Made by a program: the position numbers and the translations under genes. The notes under the pieces were generated by a model that was given only the letters and a program-made list of their open reading frames with translations, had not been told where the DNA came from and did not search any database. Source: Lachnoclostridium phytofermentans (lineage in GTDB: Bacteria; Bacillota; Clostridia; Lachnospirales; Lachnospiraceae). Taken from it: a stretch of 7,215 nucleotides of DNA. The DNA lies in NCBI GenBank assembly GCA_003526525.1, contig DPVV01000216.1, positions 1 to 7,215 on the forward strand, written 5' to 3'. Positions 1 to 7,000 of this stretch are shown piece after piece; the stretch's first letter is position 1; each line of letters starts with the position of its first letter.

Positions 1-186
1 GCCCCAATCGATTATCTAAATTATTATCGGATTGAACAGGCTTGCTATCAGATTAGCCAATCGGAAGATACGCTAACCGATATTGCATTTCGTTGCGGAT
101 TTAATGATTTTAGTTACTTTATTAAAACATTTAAAAAATACAAAGGGATTACTCCGAAAAAATATCAGATGATGTGGAAGGAGTAA
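1..186 (+). CDS. AraC-family transcriptional regulator, C-terminal end (5' partial)
   Basis: The reading frame starting at base 1 is open for 61 codons and ends with TAA at 184-186; the start lies outside the window. The visible part is the second half of an AraC/XylS DNA-binding domain. A recognition-helix region reads DIAFRCGFNDFSYFIKTFKK and is followed by the family signature GITPKKY just before the C-terminus. This matches the second helix-turn-helix and closing motif of the HTH_18 family. The upstream part (YRIEQACYQIS) fits the linker helix between the two HTH units. The sensor domain is not visible, so ligand and mode of action cannot be told. The gene converges on the GH67 gene and is separated from it by a strong hairpin terminator, so it is not co-transcribed with it. 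It may still regulate the locus, since AraC regulators often sit beside their target glycosidases; that is inference. Confidence 0.88.
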   Translation, partial: APIDYLNYYRIEQACYQISQSEDTLTDIAFRCGFNDFSYFIKTFKKYKGITPKKYQMMWKE

Positions 187-281
187 GGATATTTTTAATT
201 ACCAATCAAAAATTGATGTAAAAATAAAACAAATACAAAGGCCTCCTAACTTTCCTATAATGATATTGCTTACTAAACTGC

Positions 282-321
282 AAAAAAATATTAGTGGTAT
301 TTATCCCACTAATATTTTTTT
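282..321. terminator. Bidirectional intrinsic terminator between convergent genes
   Basis: A perfect 16-bp inverted repeat: the arm at 282-297 (AAAAAAATATTAGTGG) pairs with 306-321 (CCACTAATATTTTTTT) across an 8-nt loop. The outer seven pairs are A:T, so either strand yields a hairpin ending in a U run. It lies 95 bases after the stop of the + strand AraC gene and 24 bases beyond the stop of the minus strand GH67 gene. It therefore fits a shared rho-independent terminator for both convergent transcripts. Confidence 0.9.
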
Positions 322-345
322 GTTAAACCCTGTTAGTAAAATATA

Positions 346-2349
346 TCAATAAATCTTTCTCCCCTTCTTATCCTCAATCGCTGTCTTCCTATTAAAATAA
401 GAGCAAATCACATCTCTCCATTCCTTCGAATGTTCCAGCTGTTCCTGTAATCTATGCAAAACCCTATGATATGGTACTTCCTCTAGTTTTCCTTTTAGTT
501 CTTCCCATAACGAAACCATCTCTTCCACATCCTCTACACCTTCAAAATGAGAATCATAGATATGTTGAATTAAGGTCTTACCTGTCTTTAGCTGATAAGT
601 ATATGGAATGCGATGGAAGAATAATAGCAACTCTTCTGGACATGTTTCAGGTGTTTCATAGAGCTCTTGGTTCGGCCTATGATACTGTGTTGTGTAACCT
701 GTTCCGTTCTTAGTTCGGTCAACACCAATTGCTGTATGGTCTGCTTTGTGGTAAGTACCCCAACGATCATATTCATATCCATCAACATTAGGTCCGTAAT
801 GATGAGATGGATTCACCATCCAACCAATTCCAAGCGGAGAAGTATATTTCTCATATGCCGGCCAGGACATCATTAGGATTTTGGTTATATACTCTATGAC
901 ATGTTCCTTTGTACCAAAGGTTAAGGTGATCCATTCGTTTGCTATCTCTTCTGATGTTAAATCAGGATTAAAACTAAGTCTTCCATATCCATAGAGATTC
1001 GCTGCTGCCAAGTCATGACCAGTCCAGTTATCATCATTCCCTGTATTTGTAACTGCTGCCATTCCAGCATTTTTATTGCCATAAGTTTTACCACTTACGA
1101 TATCGAATACCGTATCATTTTCTTCTTTACAATAAGTTTTAAACTTTAAGATTTCTTTAAACATCGGGATCAAGTAACAAACATGTCTTTGTTGACCTGT
1201 GTATTCCTGTGCAATCTGGACTTCTAAGATCAGATTTGTTTTCTTCATTCCACCGAATAAAGGTGATATTGGTTCTCTAACCTGAAAATCCATTGGACCG
1301 TTTTTCACTTGTAAAATTACATTCTCCGCAAAACTACCATCTAATGATTGGAAGTTATCGAAACTTGCTCTTGCTCTATCTGTTTTCGTATCTCTCCAAT
1401 CCTGTTTGCAGTTATACACAAAACATCTCCAGATAATCAGACCGCCATAAGGTTTTACTACCTCAGCTAACATATTGGCACCTTCTGCATGAGTTCTTTG
1501 ATAAGTAAATGGCCCCGGTCTTCCCTCCGAATCTGCCTTAACTAAAAATCCGCCAAAGGATGGTATTTCTATAAATAATAACTTCACTGCTTCCTTCCAC
1601 CACAGGCGGACTACCTCATCAAGGGGGTCAGCAGTTGTTAGACCACCAAGTTCCATTGGAGACGCAAAATTAAGAGAAAGAAATAGTTTAATTCCATAAG
1701 AAGCAAAAATTTCACCGATCAGCTTTAATTTATCTATGTAACGGTTTGTTATTAGATTAGTTGCTATACCACGTACATTCACATTATTAATTACTACTGC
1801 ATTAATACCAACGGAGGAAACAAGCCTTGCATAAGCCTTAGTGCGTTCATTTACAATAACTTCCCCATGCTCAAAAAAGAAAGAATTACCGGAATATCCT
1901 CTCTCAATACTTCCATCCATATTATCCCAATGATTTAACATTCGAAGAGGATTCTTTGGATAGATAGTTTTATTTAAGGAGTGCACATCTGTTCCAAGAA
2001 CGGTGCTACGAAGCAAATCAAAGGTTCCATATAGAATACCATGAGATGTGTAAGCTTCTATCAATATCACCTCGTCTACTAACGAAATGCGATATCCCTC
2101 ATTTTCTAGCTCTTTATCATCACCTATCTGAAGATGAATTCCTTTTCTCGTACTATCTACTTCATATTTCATATCACAAAGGCTGCATTTCATATCGATT
2201 GAAAATAGCCCTTTTGCTGCTGCTGTTAATTCTAAAACCGTACTCTTTACAATAGAGTCCTCTTTATTGTATGTAACGAACATAAAATAATCTTGCATCG
2301 AAAGATTATCACTTTTACAGTAATTTAACCAAGCTTTTTCAAACCCCAT
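346..2349 (-). CDS. aguA: GH67 alpha-glucuronidase, intracellular
   Basis: A complete 667-residue protein that hydrolyses the alpha-1,2 bond between (4-O-methyl-)D-glucuronic acid and the non-reducing-end xylose of aldouronic acids, the products of xylanase action on glucuronoxylan. Family signatures visible are NPLRMLNHWDNMDGSIERGY (133-152), the SEGRPGP segment (274-280) and the NGPMDFQVREP segment (350-360). By spacing to Geobacillus stearothermophilus AguA (E285, D364, E392), the general acid is E275 and the catalytic carboxylates D354 and E382; all three are present with identical spacing. Domain order is an N-terminal beta domain (about 5-125), a TIM barrel (about 130-450) and a helical C-terminal domain (about 450-660). 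The length is normal for bacterial GH67. There is no signal peptide, so it should act in the cytoplasm on imported oligosaccharides. The ATG at 2347-2349 follows AGAAGGAG eight bases upstream. It is divergent from the AraC gene at 2883. The family call is near certain; the gene symbol follows common usage. Confidence 0.98.
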   Translation of the reverse strand: MGFEKAWLNYCKSDNLSMQDYFMFVTYNKEDSIVKSTVLELTAAAKGLFSIDMKCSLCDMKYEVDSTRKGIHLQIGDDKELENEGYRISLVDEVILIEAYTSHGILYGTFDLLRSTVLGTDVHSLNKTIYPKNPLRMLNHWDNMDGSIERGYSGNSFFFEHGEVIVNERTKAYARLVSSVGINAVVINNVNVRGIATNLITNRYIDKLKLIGEIFASYGIKLFLSLNFASPMELGGLTTADPLDEVVRLWWKEAVKLLFIEIPSFGGFLVKADSEGRPGPFTYQRTHAEGANMLAEVVKPYGGLIIWRCFVYNCKQDWRDTKTDRARASFDNFQSLDGSFAENVILQVKNGPMDFQVREPISPLFGGMKKTNLILEVQIAQEYTGQQRHVCYLIPMFKEILKFKTYCKEENDTVFDIVSGKTYGNKNAGMAAVTNTGNDDNWTGHDLAAANLYGYGRLSFNPDLTSEEIANEWITLTFGTKEHVIEYITKILMMSWPAYEKYTSPLGIGWMVNPSHHYGPNVDGYEYDRWGTYHKADHTAIGVDRTKNGTGYTTQYHRPNQELYETPETCPEELLLFFHRIPYTYQLKTGKTLIQHIYDSHFEGVEDVEEMVSLWEELKGKLEEVPYHRVLHRLQEQLEHSKEWRDVICSYFNRKTAIEDKKGRKIY

Positions 2350-2357
2350 TGTTCCAT

Positions 2358-2365
2358 CTCCTTCT
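2358..2365 (-). promoter_or_regulatory. Ribosome binding site of the GH67 gene
   Basis: On the minus strand AGAAGGAG lies eight bases before the ATG at 2349. An ATG directly after this site (2355-2357, reading leftward) is too close to it and is out of frame with the gene, so the Shine-Dalgarno site fixes the start used here. Confidence 0.85.
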
Positions 2366-2480
2366 TCTATTATAATAAAAAGTTAAAGCAATATCTTCCT
2401 TCATTCCTGAAAACATGCCTTCATTGTAGGCTGAATATTTGCGCTGAGGATACCCTGGTGCAAACATCGTTATGAAACTA

Positions 2481-2542
2481 ATGTGAAGTTTTAGAATTTC
2501 TTAGGTGGTGTCTTTTGGCGCCTTTAGATATTCTCTTCACAC
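2481..2542 (-). repeat. 62-nt imperfect inverted repeat (hairpin in likely GH67 leader)
   Basis: Four paired blocks nest around one centre: 2481-2488 with 2535-2542 (TGTGAAG against CTTCACA, plus a G-U pair in minus-strand RNA), 2493-2497 with 2530-2534 (AGAAT/ATTCT), 2499-2501 with 2526-2528, and 2503-2505 with 2521-2523. This leaves a 15-nt loop and a bulge of four bases, T in the + strand and A in minus-strand RNA. About 19 pairs can form. If GH67 transcription starts near 2564, the structure sits in its leader about 130 bases before the start codon. No U run follows it, so it is not an ordinary terminator. It could be a leader RNA structure or an extended operator; it matches no riboswitch class that I recognise. 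Confidence 0.5.
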
Positions 2543-2570
2543 TTAACCTAAACTCATTAATTCTTTACTC

Positions 2571-2599
2571 ATTATATCTTCAGATTATTTATAAACCAA
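2571..2599 (-). promoter_or_regulatory. Possible sigma-A promoter for the GH67 gene
   Basis: On the minus strand a perfect -10 box TATAAT (plus-strand 2571-2576) lies 17 bases downstream of TTGGTT (2594-2599), which matches three of six -35 positions. This would start RNA near 2564 and give a leader of about 215 nt. The weak -35 would suit an activator-dependent promoter. In such AT-rich DNA a match like this can arise by chance, so it is only a candidate. Confidence 0.33.
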
Positions 2600-2649
2600 C
2601 TATACTTCATGAACCGTAAGCGCACTTCTTAATTTTTGCTCTATTTTCC

Positions 2650-2664
2650 TCAAATAATGCTATT
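2650..2664 (+). repeat. 15-bp direct repeat, copy 1 (candidate operator)
   Basis: TCAAATAATGCTATT occurs here and again, identical, at 2690-2704. The 40-bp start-to-start spacing is close to four helical turns, so both copies face the same side of the DNA. Direct repeats upstream of a promoter are typical of AraC-family binding sites, and this one lies upstream of an AraC-family gene. Confidence 0.72.
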
Positions 2665-2689
2665 ATTTAGTACAATAAAATTTAGCTTA

Positions 2690-2704
2690 TCAAATAATGC
2701 TATT
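2690..2704 (+). repeat. 15-bp direct repeat, copy 2 (candidate operator)
   Basis: Second exact copy of TCAAATAATGCTATT. It ends 15 bases before the -35 box of the candidate regulator promoter, a position suited to an upstream-bound activator. The core ATGCTATT recurs at 3988-3995 upstream of the GH2 gene. Confidence 0.72.
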
Positions 2705-2719
2705 TCTATCCAATTTCTC

Positions 2720-2748
2720 TTTACAATATTTTTAGAATGCACTATACT
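2720..2748 (+). promoter_or_regulatory. Sigma-A-type promoter of the AraC-family regulator
   Basis: TTTACA (2720-2725, five of six) and TATACT (2743-2748, five of six) are separated by the ideal 17 bases. Transcription would start near 2755, leaving a leader of about 128 bases before the ATG at 2883. It is the best-scoring hexamer pair I found in the window by eye. The direct repeats just upstream support regulated, perhaps autoregulated, expression. Confidence 0.65.
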
Positions 2749-2868
2749 TAATATTATAAATTGCACGATTTTTTCTCATAATAGAACTAATATTTGTACA
2801 TAACTAATAGATTTTTTTCTAATTTGCTCATCGCAACATATGATTAATTGAAGATTATTAATATGATT

Positions 2869-2874
2869 AAGGAG
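2869..2874 (+). promoter_or_regulatory. Ribosome binding site of the AraC-family regulator
   Basis: AAGGAG lies eight bases before the ATG at 2883-2885, a normal Firmicutes spacing. It supports this start over the later in-frame ATG at codon 43. Confidence 0.85.
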
Positions 2875-2882
2875 AAGCCTCT

Positions 2883-3773
2883 ATGATAGCAATACTAAAC
2901 GGAACTAGAGAAACAGTTTCCTATGATGAGAATATCGGCATTCGACTTTATTTAAATGAAGAATACGAAGATTATCCGATTCATTGGCATACTGCTGCAG
3001 AAATTATTATGCCAATTGAAAATACATATGAGGTTGTTGTAAATAATATCCGCTACCAATTAGATATCGGCGATATTATCCTACTACCTTCTGGCGAGCT
3101 TCACCAACTCTATGCTCCAACTAAGGGAAAACGGATTATCTTCCAATTTGATTATTCCTTACTTTATAACTTAAATGGATTTGACTCCGTATTTCATATG
3201 TTCCACCCATGTACCATCATTACAACTGAGACAATGCCTGATATTCATGAAGATCTTCATAGCCTTATGCTTAGAATTATGAAGGAATATTTCGGAGATT
3301 CCCCATTAAAAGAGGCAGCAATTTACTCTATGCTTGTAAATTTCTTTGTGATCTTAGGTCGAAATTATATTACCTCAGAAAAGAAATTTCCAAATACAAA
3401 GAGTCCGAAGCGGCATGAATATATCGATAAATTTCTCATGGTATGTACCCATATTAATGAACATTGCACCGAACCGATTAACGTGGATGATCTAGCACAG
3501 TTAGCTGGCTTTAGTAAGTATCATTTTATGCGTTTGTTTAAAGAATTTTCAGGTATTTCCTACTACGATTATTTAAATAAACAACGAATCATGCATGCAG
3601 AAAAATTGCTCATTGACCCTAACCTAACCATCACTGAGATTGCGATGCATTCTGGCTTTAACAGCCTAGCGACTTTCAACCGAATATTTAAAGAGCAGAA
3701 GCAATGTACTCCAAGTGAATACAAGCGTCTTCATGGGCCTAACATCATACGTTTTAATGCTTCCCAAGCATAG
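2883..3773 (+). CDS. AraC-family transcriptional regulator with cupin sensor domain
   Basis: A complete 296-residue protein, normal length for the family. The N-terminal half (about 15-150) is a cupin-type AraC_binding sensor: IHWHTAAEIIMPI (33-45) carries the HxH pair H34/H36, and GDIILLPSGELHQ (63-75) carries H74, the usual layout of the sugar-binding barrel. The C-terminal HTH_18 domain (about 185-285) has two helix-turn-helix units, VDDLAQLAGFSKYHFMRLFK (201-220) and ITEIAMHSGFNSLATFNRIF (250-269), and ends in the typical CTPSEYKRL. It should be a cytoplasmic, sugar-responsive DNA-binding protein, most likely an activator. It lies divergent from GH67 and 302 bases upstream of, and codirectional with, the GH2 gene. 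No clear terminator follows its stop, so some read-through into GH2 is possible. The ligand cannot be read from the sequence; an aldouronic acid, xylo-oligosaccharide or galactoside product is a guess from the neighbours. Confidence 0.96.
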   Translation: MIAILNGTRETVSYDENIGIRLYLNEEYEDYPIHWHTAAEIIMPIENTYEVVVNNIRYQLDIGDIILLPSGELHQLYAPTKGKRIIFQFDYSLLYNLNGFDSVFHMFHPCTIITTETMPDIHEDLHSLMLRIMKEYFGDSPLKEAAIYSMLVNFFVILGRNYITSEKKFPNTKSPKRHEYIDKFLMVCTHINEHCTEPINVDDLAQLAGFSKYHFMRLFKEFSGISYYDYLNKQRIMHAEKLLIDPNLTITEIAMHSGFNSLATFNRIFKEQKQCTPSEYKRLHGPNIIRFNASQA

Positions 3774-3784
3774 AGTAATTTCGA

Positions 3785-3841
3785 ATATTCGTTTATATGA
3801 TTCGGATAATCTTGCATATTCGTTTTTATAATTAAGATAAT
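3785..3841 (+). repeat. Tandem imperfect 26-bp direct repeat, period 31 bp
   Basis: The unit at 3785-3810 recurs at 3816-3841 with 22 of 26 positions identical; both begin ATATTCGTTT and share GATAAT near the end. The 31-bp period is close to three helical turns. The first copy overlaps the 10-bp palindrome CGAATATTCG (3782-3791). It starts 12 bases after the regulator's stop. It could be a protein-binding site or a local duplication; its role is not evident. Confidence 0.65.
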
Positions 3842-3987
3842 TCCAAATATAAGTGTAATATTATAGAACTACATGTTTCGTATAAGATGTTACATTGTTG
3901 TTGCTATTAAGATGAAATAGAATGAACTAAAGTAGCAAGTAACGTAACTTTGTTTCTGCGTCCATAGTTTGCAGGCTCTGGAAATGT

Positions 3988-4000
3988 ATGCTATTAGCAT
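3988..4000. repeat. 13-bp palindrome carrying the ATGCTATT motif
   Basis: ATGCTATTAGCAT is a perfect inverted repeat of six bases around one central T. Its left eight bases equal the core of the 15-bp direct repeats upstream of the AraC gene. It sits 75 bases before the GH2 start codon and overlaps one of the weak -10 candidates (TATTAG), so it may be an operator for the GH2 gene. Confidence 0.45.
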
Positions 4001-4061
4001 GTTTTTAAGAAAGATTAAAAGAACTAAAATTTTCAGAAAAAGTAGTAATATAATTACATAG

Positions 4062-4069
4062 AAAGGTGG
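4062..4069 (+). promoter_or_regulatory. Ribosome binding site of the GH2 gene
   Basis: AAAGGTGG, complementary to the 16S rRNA 3' end, lies six bases before the ATG at 4076. It supports this start over the next in-frame ATG at codon 12. Confidence 0.82.
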
Positions 4070-4075
4070 AAGAAG

Positions 4076-7000
4076 ATGAGCAATCAAAAACTTAATAATC
4101 GAAGATTAATGAATGATGGCTGGAGTTTTTCCAAACATCAGATAGGTGCGACCCTGCAACTAGTGCTAGATGCAAATACTGTATGGCATCCCGTTGATTT
4201 ACCCCACGACTGGTTAATTTATAATACCTACGATTTGTATGAAACCGGGGAAGGTTGGTACCGTCGTACATTATCAATGGAAGAACTTAAGACTAAGGAG
4301 AGATACACATTACGTTTCGAGGGTGTGTATATGAACTCTACCCTCTATGTCAATGGAAAAGTTGCTGGAGAGTGGAAATATGGTTACTCAACGTTTGAAT
4401 TCGATATTACCGAGTTTTTAACGGAAGGTGACAATGAAATTGTGATGCAAGTTATCTACGAGTCACCAAACTCGAGATGGTATTCCGGTGCAGGTATTTA
4501 TCGTAATGTATGGTTTCATACCTATCCTGAAGTACATATTAACCCAGATGGAATTTATAGTTCAACAGAAAAAGCGGGTGAAGATTTTTATACTTTCCTA
4601 TCAACCGAGCTATCCTCCTTGCCGATCAGTATGGAGCCTAAGATTTCAGTGCCAGAGAATTTTCATGGACTAGACAGGGATTTCGCATCTTCGATCGAAC
4701 TTCGCCACACTGTATGGTCACCTAACCATGAATTAGTTTGCACCCACACTGTTGATGTTACAGATGAGGTAACAAAGAATGCCTTCTATGTACAAGACAG
4801 TAAACTACATATTATAGCCCCTCTTCTTTGGGAGCTTGAAACACCGAACTTATATCAGGTGCAAACTGATATTATAAAAGACAATACTGTGATACAGACC
4901 ATAACACAGAAAATTGGTTTTCGTACCATAGAATTCACTTGTGAAGAAGGCTTTTTCCTTAATGGTAAACATGTAAAGCTATATGGAGTATGCCAACACC
5001 ACGACCTTGGTAGCCTTGGTGCTGCTATCAATCGTACTGCCCTTAAGAGACAACTATCAATGTTAAAGGAAATGGGTGTTAATGCTATCCGTACTTCTCA
5101 CAATATGCCAGCGATAGAGTTAATGGAGCTTGCAGATGAGATGGGATTTTTAATCAATTCGGAAGCCTTTGATATCTGGGAGCGTTCAAAAACAACCTAT
5201 GATTATGCTCGCTTCTTCCCTGAATGGGCAGAAAAAGATGTTGCTAGCTGGATTCGCAGGGACCGCAACCACCCTTCACTTATCATGTGGAGTATTGGAA
5301 ATGAAATCTATGATACACATGCAGACGAGCGTGGTCAGGAAGTTACTAGAATGTTATTAAGCTTTGTTCGTAAACATGATTGTCGCTTAAATGCCCCTGT
5401 AACCATCGGTTCCAATTACATGGCATGGGAAAATGCTCAGAAGTGCGCTGATATCGTGAAACTGGCTGGATATAACTATGCAGAACGACTTTATCAAGAG
5501 CATCATGAACTGCATCCAGATTGGATGATATACGGAAGTGAAACTGCATCTACCTTACAAAGCCGTGGAATCTATCATTTTCCATATTCAAAGGCAATCC
5601 TTGCAGACGATGATGAACAATGCTCTTCCCTTGGTAATACGACTTCAAGTTGGGGAGCACGAAGTACAGAATACTGTATTACGAAAGACCGTGATGCCAC
5701 ATTTAGTGCCGGACAATTCATCTGGACTGGATGGGACTACATAGGAGAGCCAACTCCATATTTTACGAAAAACTCATATTTCGGTCAGGTAGACACCGCT
5801 GGTTTTAAGAAGGATATGTTCTATATCTATCAGTCAGAGTGGACGGATTATAAAAAATCACCAATGGTACATTTATTCCCATACTGGGATTTTTCTAAAG
5901 ACCAGATGATTGATATCAGAGTATGCTCGAATGCTCCAAAAGTGGAATTGTTTTTTAATGAGAACTCCCTAGGAACCTATGATATTGACCACAAACACGG
6001 TACACAGCTATGTGGACATTGGCAGTTACCTTATGAAGAAGGTACCTTAAAAGCGGTTGCTTATGATGAATTCGGAAATATTATTGCAACTGATACCCGT
6101 ACCTCCTTTGGTGATGCTGCTACTATAAAATTAACACCAGATAAAACCACCTTGCTTGCGAATAGCCAGGATCTACTCTTTGTGGAAATTAGCATGGAAG
6201 ATTGTAATGGTAATCCAGTAGAAAATGCAAATAATCGTGTTACCGTAGACGTTAGTGGCGCTGGCCGTCTAATTGGACTAGATAATGGTGATAGTACCGA
6301 TTATGATCAATATAAAGGAATCAGCCGGAGATTATTCAGCGGAAAATTACTTGCAGTTATTGCATCAACCTTAACACCGGGTGAAATTACAATAAAGGTT
6401 TCCTCAGAAACTTTACCAGCAGGGACTCTCACCTTTACATCCATCCCATGTGAGTATCCAGAAGGTCTTAGCGATAATATGAGAAATACGAATCACATCA
6501 TTTATCCAGTACTAAATCCGAAAGTTACAATTCCTACTACGAATGAAACTGAGATTCCGATTCGTAAACTAGAAATTGTTACACCTCTTGGAACCACTCT
6601 AACGAAGGATCTAAGTACAATAGAAAGCTATGTAATCATTCATCCAGCAAATGCTACCTATCAAGATATCGATTGGAGAATTACCAATGGTTCTGGTATT
6701 GATTCCAATCTTGCCAAACTAGAAAAGGATGGGGCTAAGGTAAAGGTAATCGCTCTTGGCAGCGGTAAGGCTTATCTTCGTTGTACCTGTCAAAATGGTG
6801 CAGATAAAGTACGTATGATTTCTGAAGTAGAGCTTAACTTTAATGACCTTGGAGAAGCTACCATGAATCCGTATGAATTTATATATGGTGGTTTATACTC
6901 TTGGTCCAATACGAACCTTACCAATGGAATTGAGCGCGGTATCTCCTCACTACTACCAATAGATTCTTACATCTGTTTTAAAAATGTAGACTTTGGTTCC

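Larger units (their letters stand above)
2350..2882. other. 533-bp divergent intergenic regulatory region
   Basis: I see no convincing gene here. It separates the minus-strand GH67 gene from the plus-strand AraC gene. The part near the regulator (2640-2882) is extremely AT-rich and carries the direct repeats and the promoter listed separately. The part near GH67 (2430-2545) is less AT-rich and holds dyad structures: the 62-nt imperfect inverted repeat at 2481-2542 and a looser one at 2438-2464, where TTTGC and GCAAA flank a 17-base middle. An 8-base palindrome, TTCATGAA, lies at 2606-2613. I found no good match to a catabolite-repression (cre) site. Confidence 0.7.
3774..4075. other. 302-bp intergenic region upstream of the GH2 gene
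   Basis: I see no gene. The 5' part holds a tandem imperfect repeat (3785-3841). The middle has two weak promoter candidates on the + strand: TTGTTG (3895-3900) with 17 bases to TAGAAT (3918-3923), and TTGCAG (3969-3974) with 17 bases to TATTAG (3992-3997), the latter preceded by TG as an extended -10. Neither is convincing alone. TGCTATT occurs at 3902-3908 and 3989-3995, the second within the palindrome at 3988-4000. No strong terminator follows the regulator's stop codon. Confidence 0.6.

Noticed and set aside
471..876. Overlapping + strand and minus strand open frames of 66-80 codons inside the GH67 gene
   Set aside because: They lie wholly within the intact GH67 gene in other frames, resemble no family I recognise and are explained as shadows.
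2369..2374. Perfect minus-strand TATAAT close to the GH67 start
   Set aside because: Transcription would start inside or at the ribosome binding site, and there is no -35 match 17 bases upstream.
2610..2625. Catabolite-repression (cre) site candidate near TGAACCGTAAGCGCA
   Set aside because: The central CG and flanking positions do not line up with the cre consensus without inserting a base.
3782..3830. Possible terminator after the AraC-family regulator
   Set aside because: Only a 10-bp palindrome and a 4-bp stem precede a short T run; the stems are too weak to call an intrinsic terminator.
4049..4054. Perfect TATAAT upstream of the GH2 gene
   Set aside because: The start of RNA would fall at the edge of the ribosome binding site, and the region 15-19 bases upstream has no -35 resemblance.
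3890..4277. Two minus-strand open frames of 61-65 codons around the GH2 start
   Set aside because: One is a low-complexity hydrophobic reading of AT-rich intergenic DNA; the other overlaps the conserved GH2 N-terminus. I saw no convincing coding signal in either.
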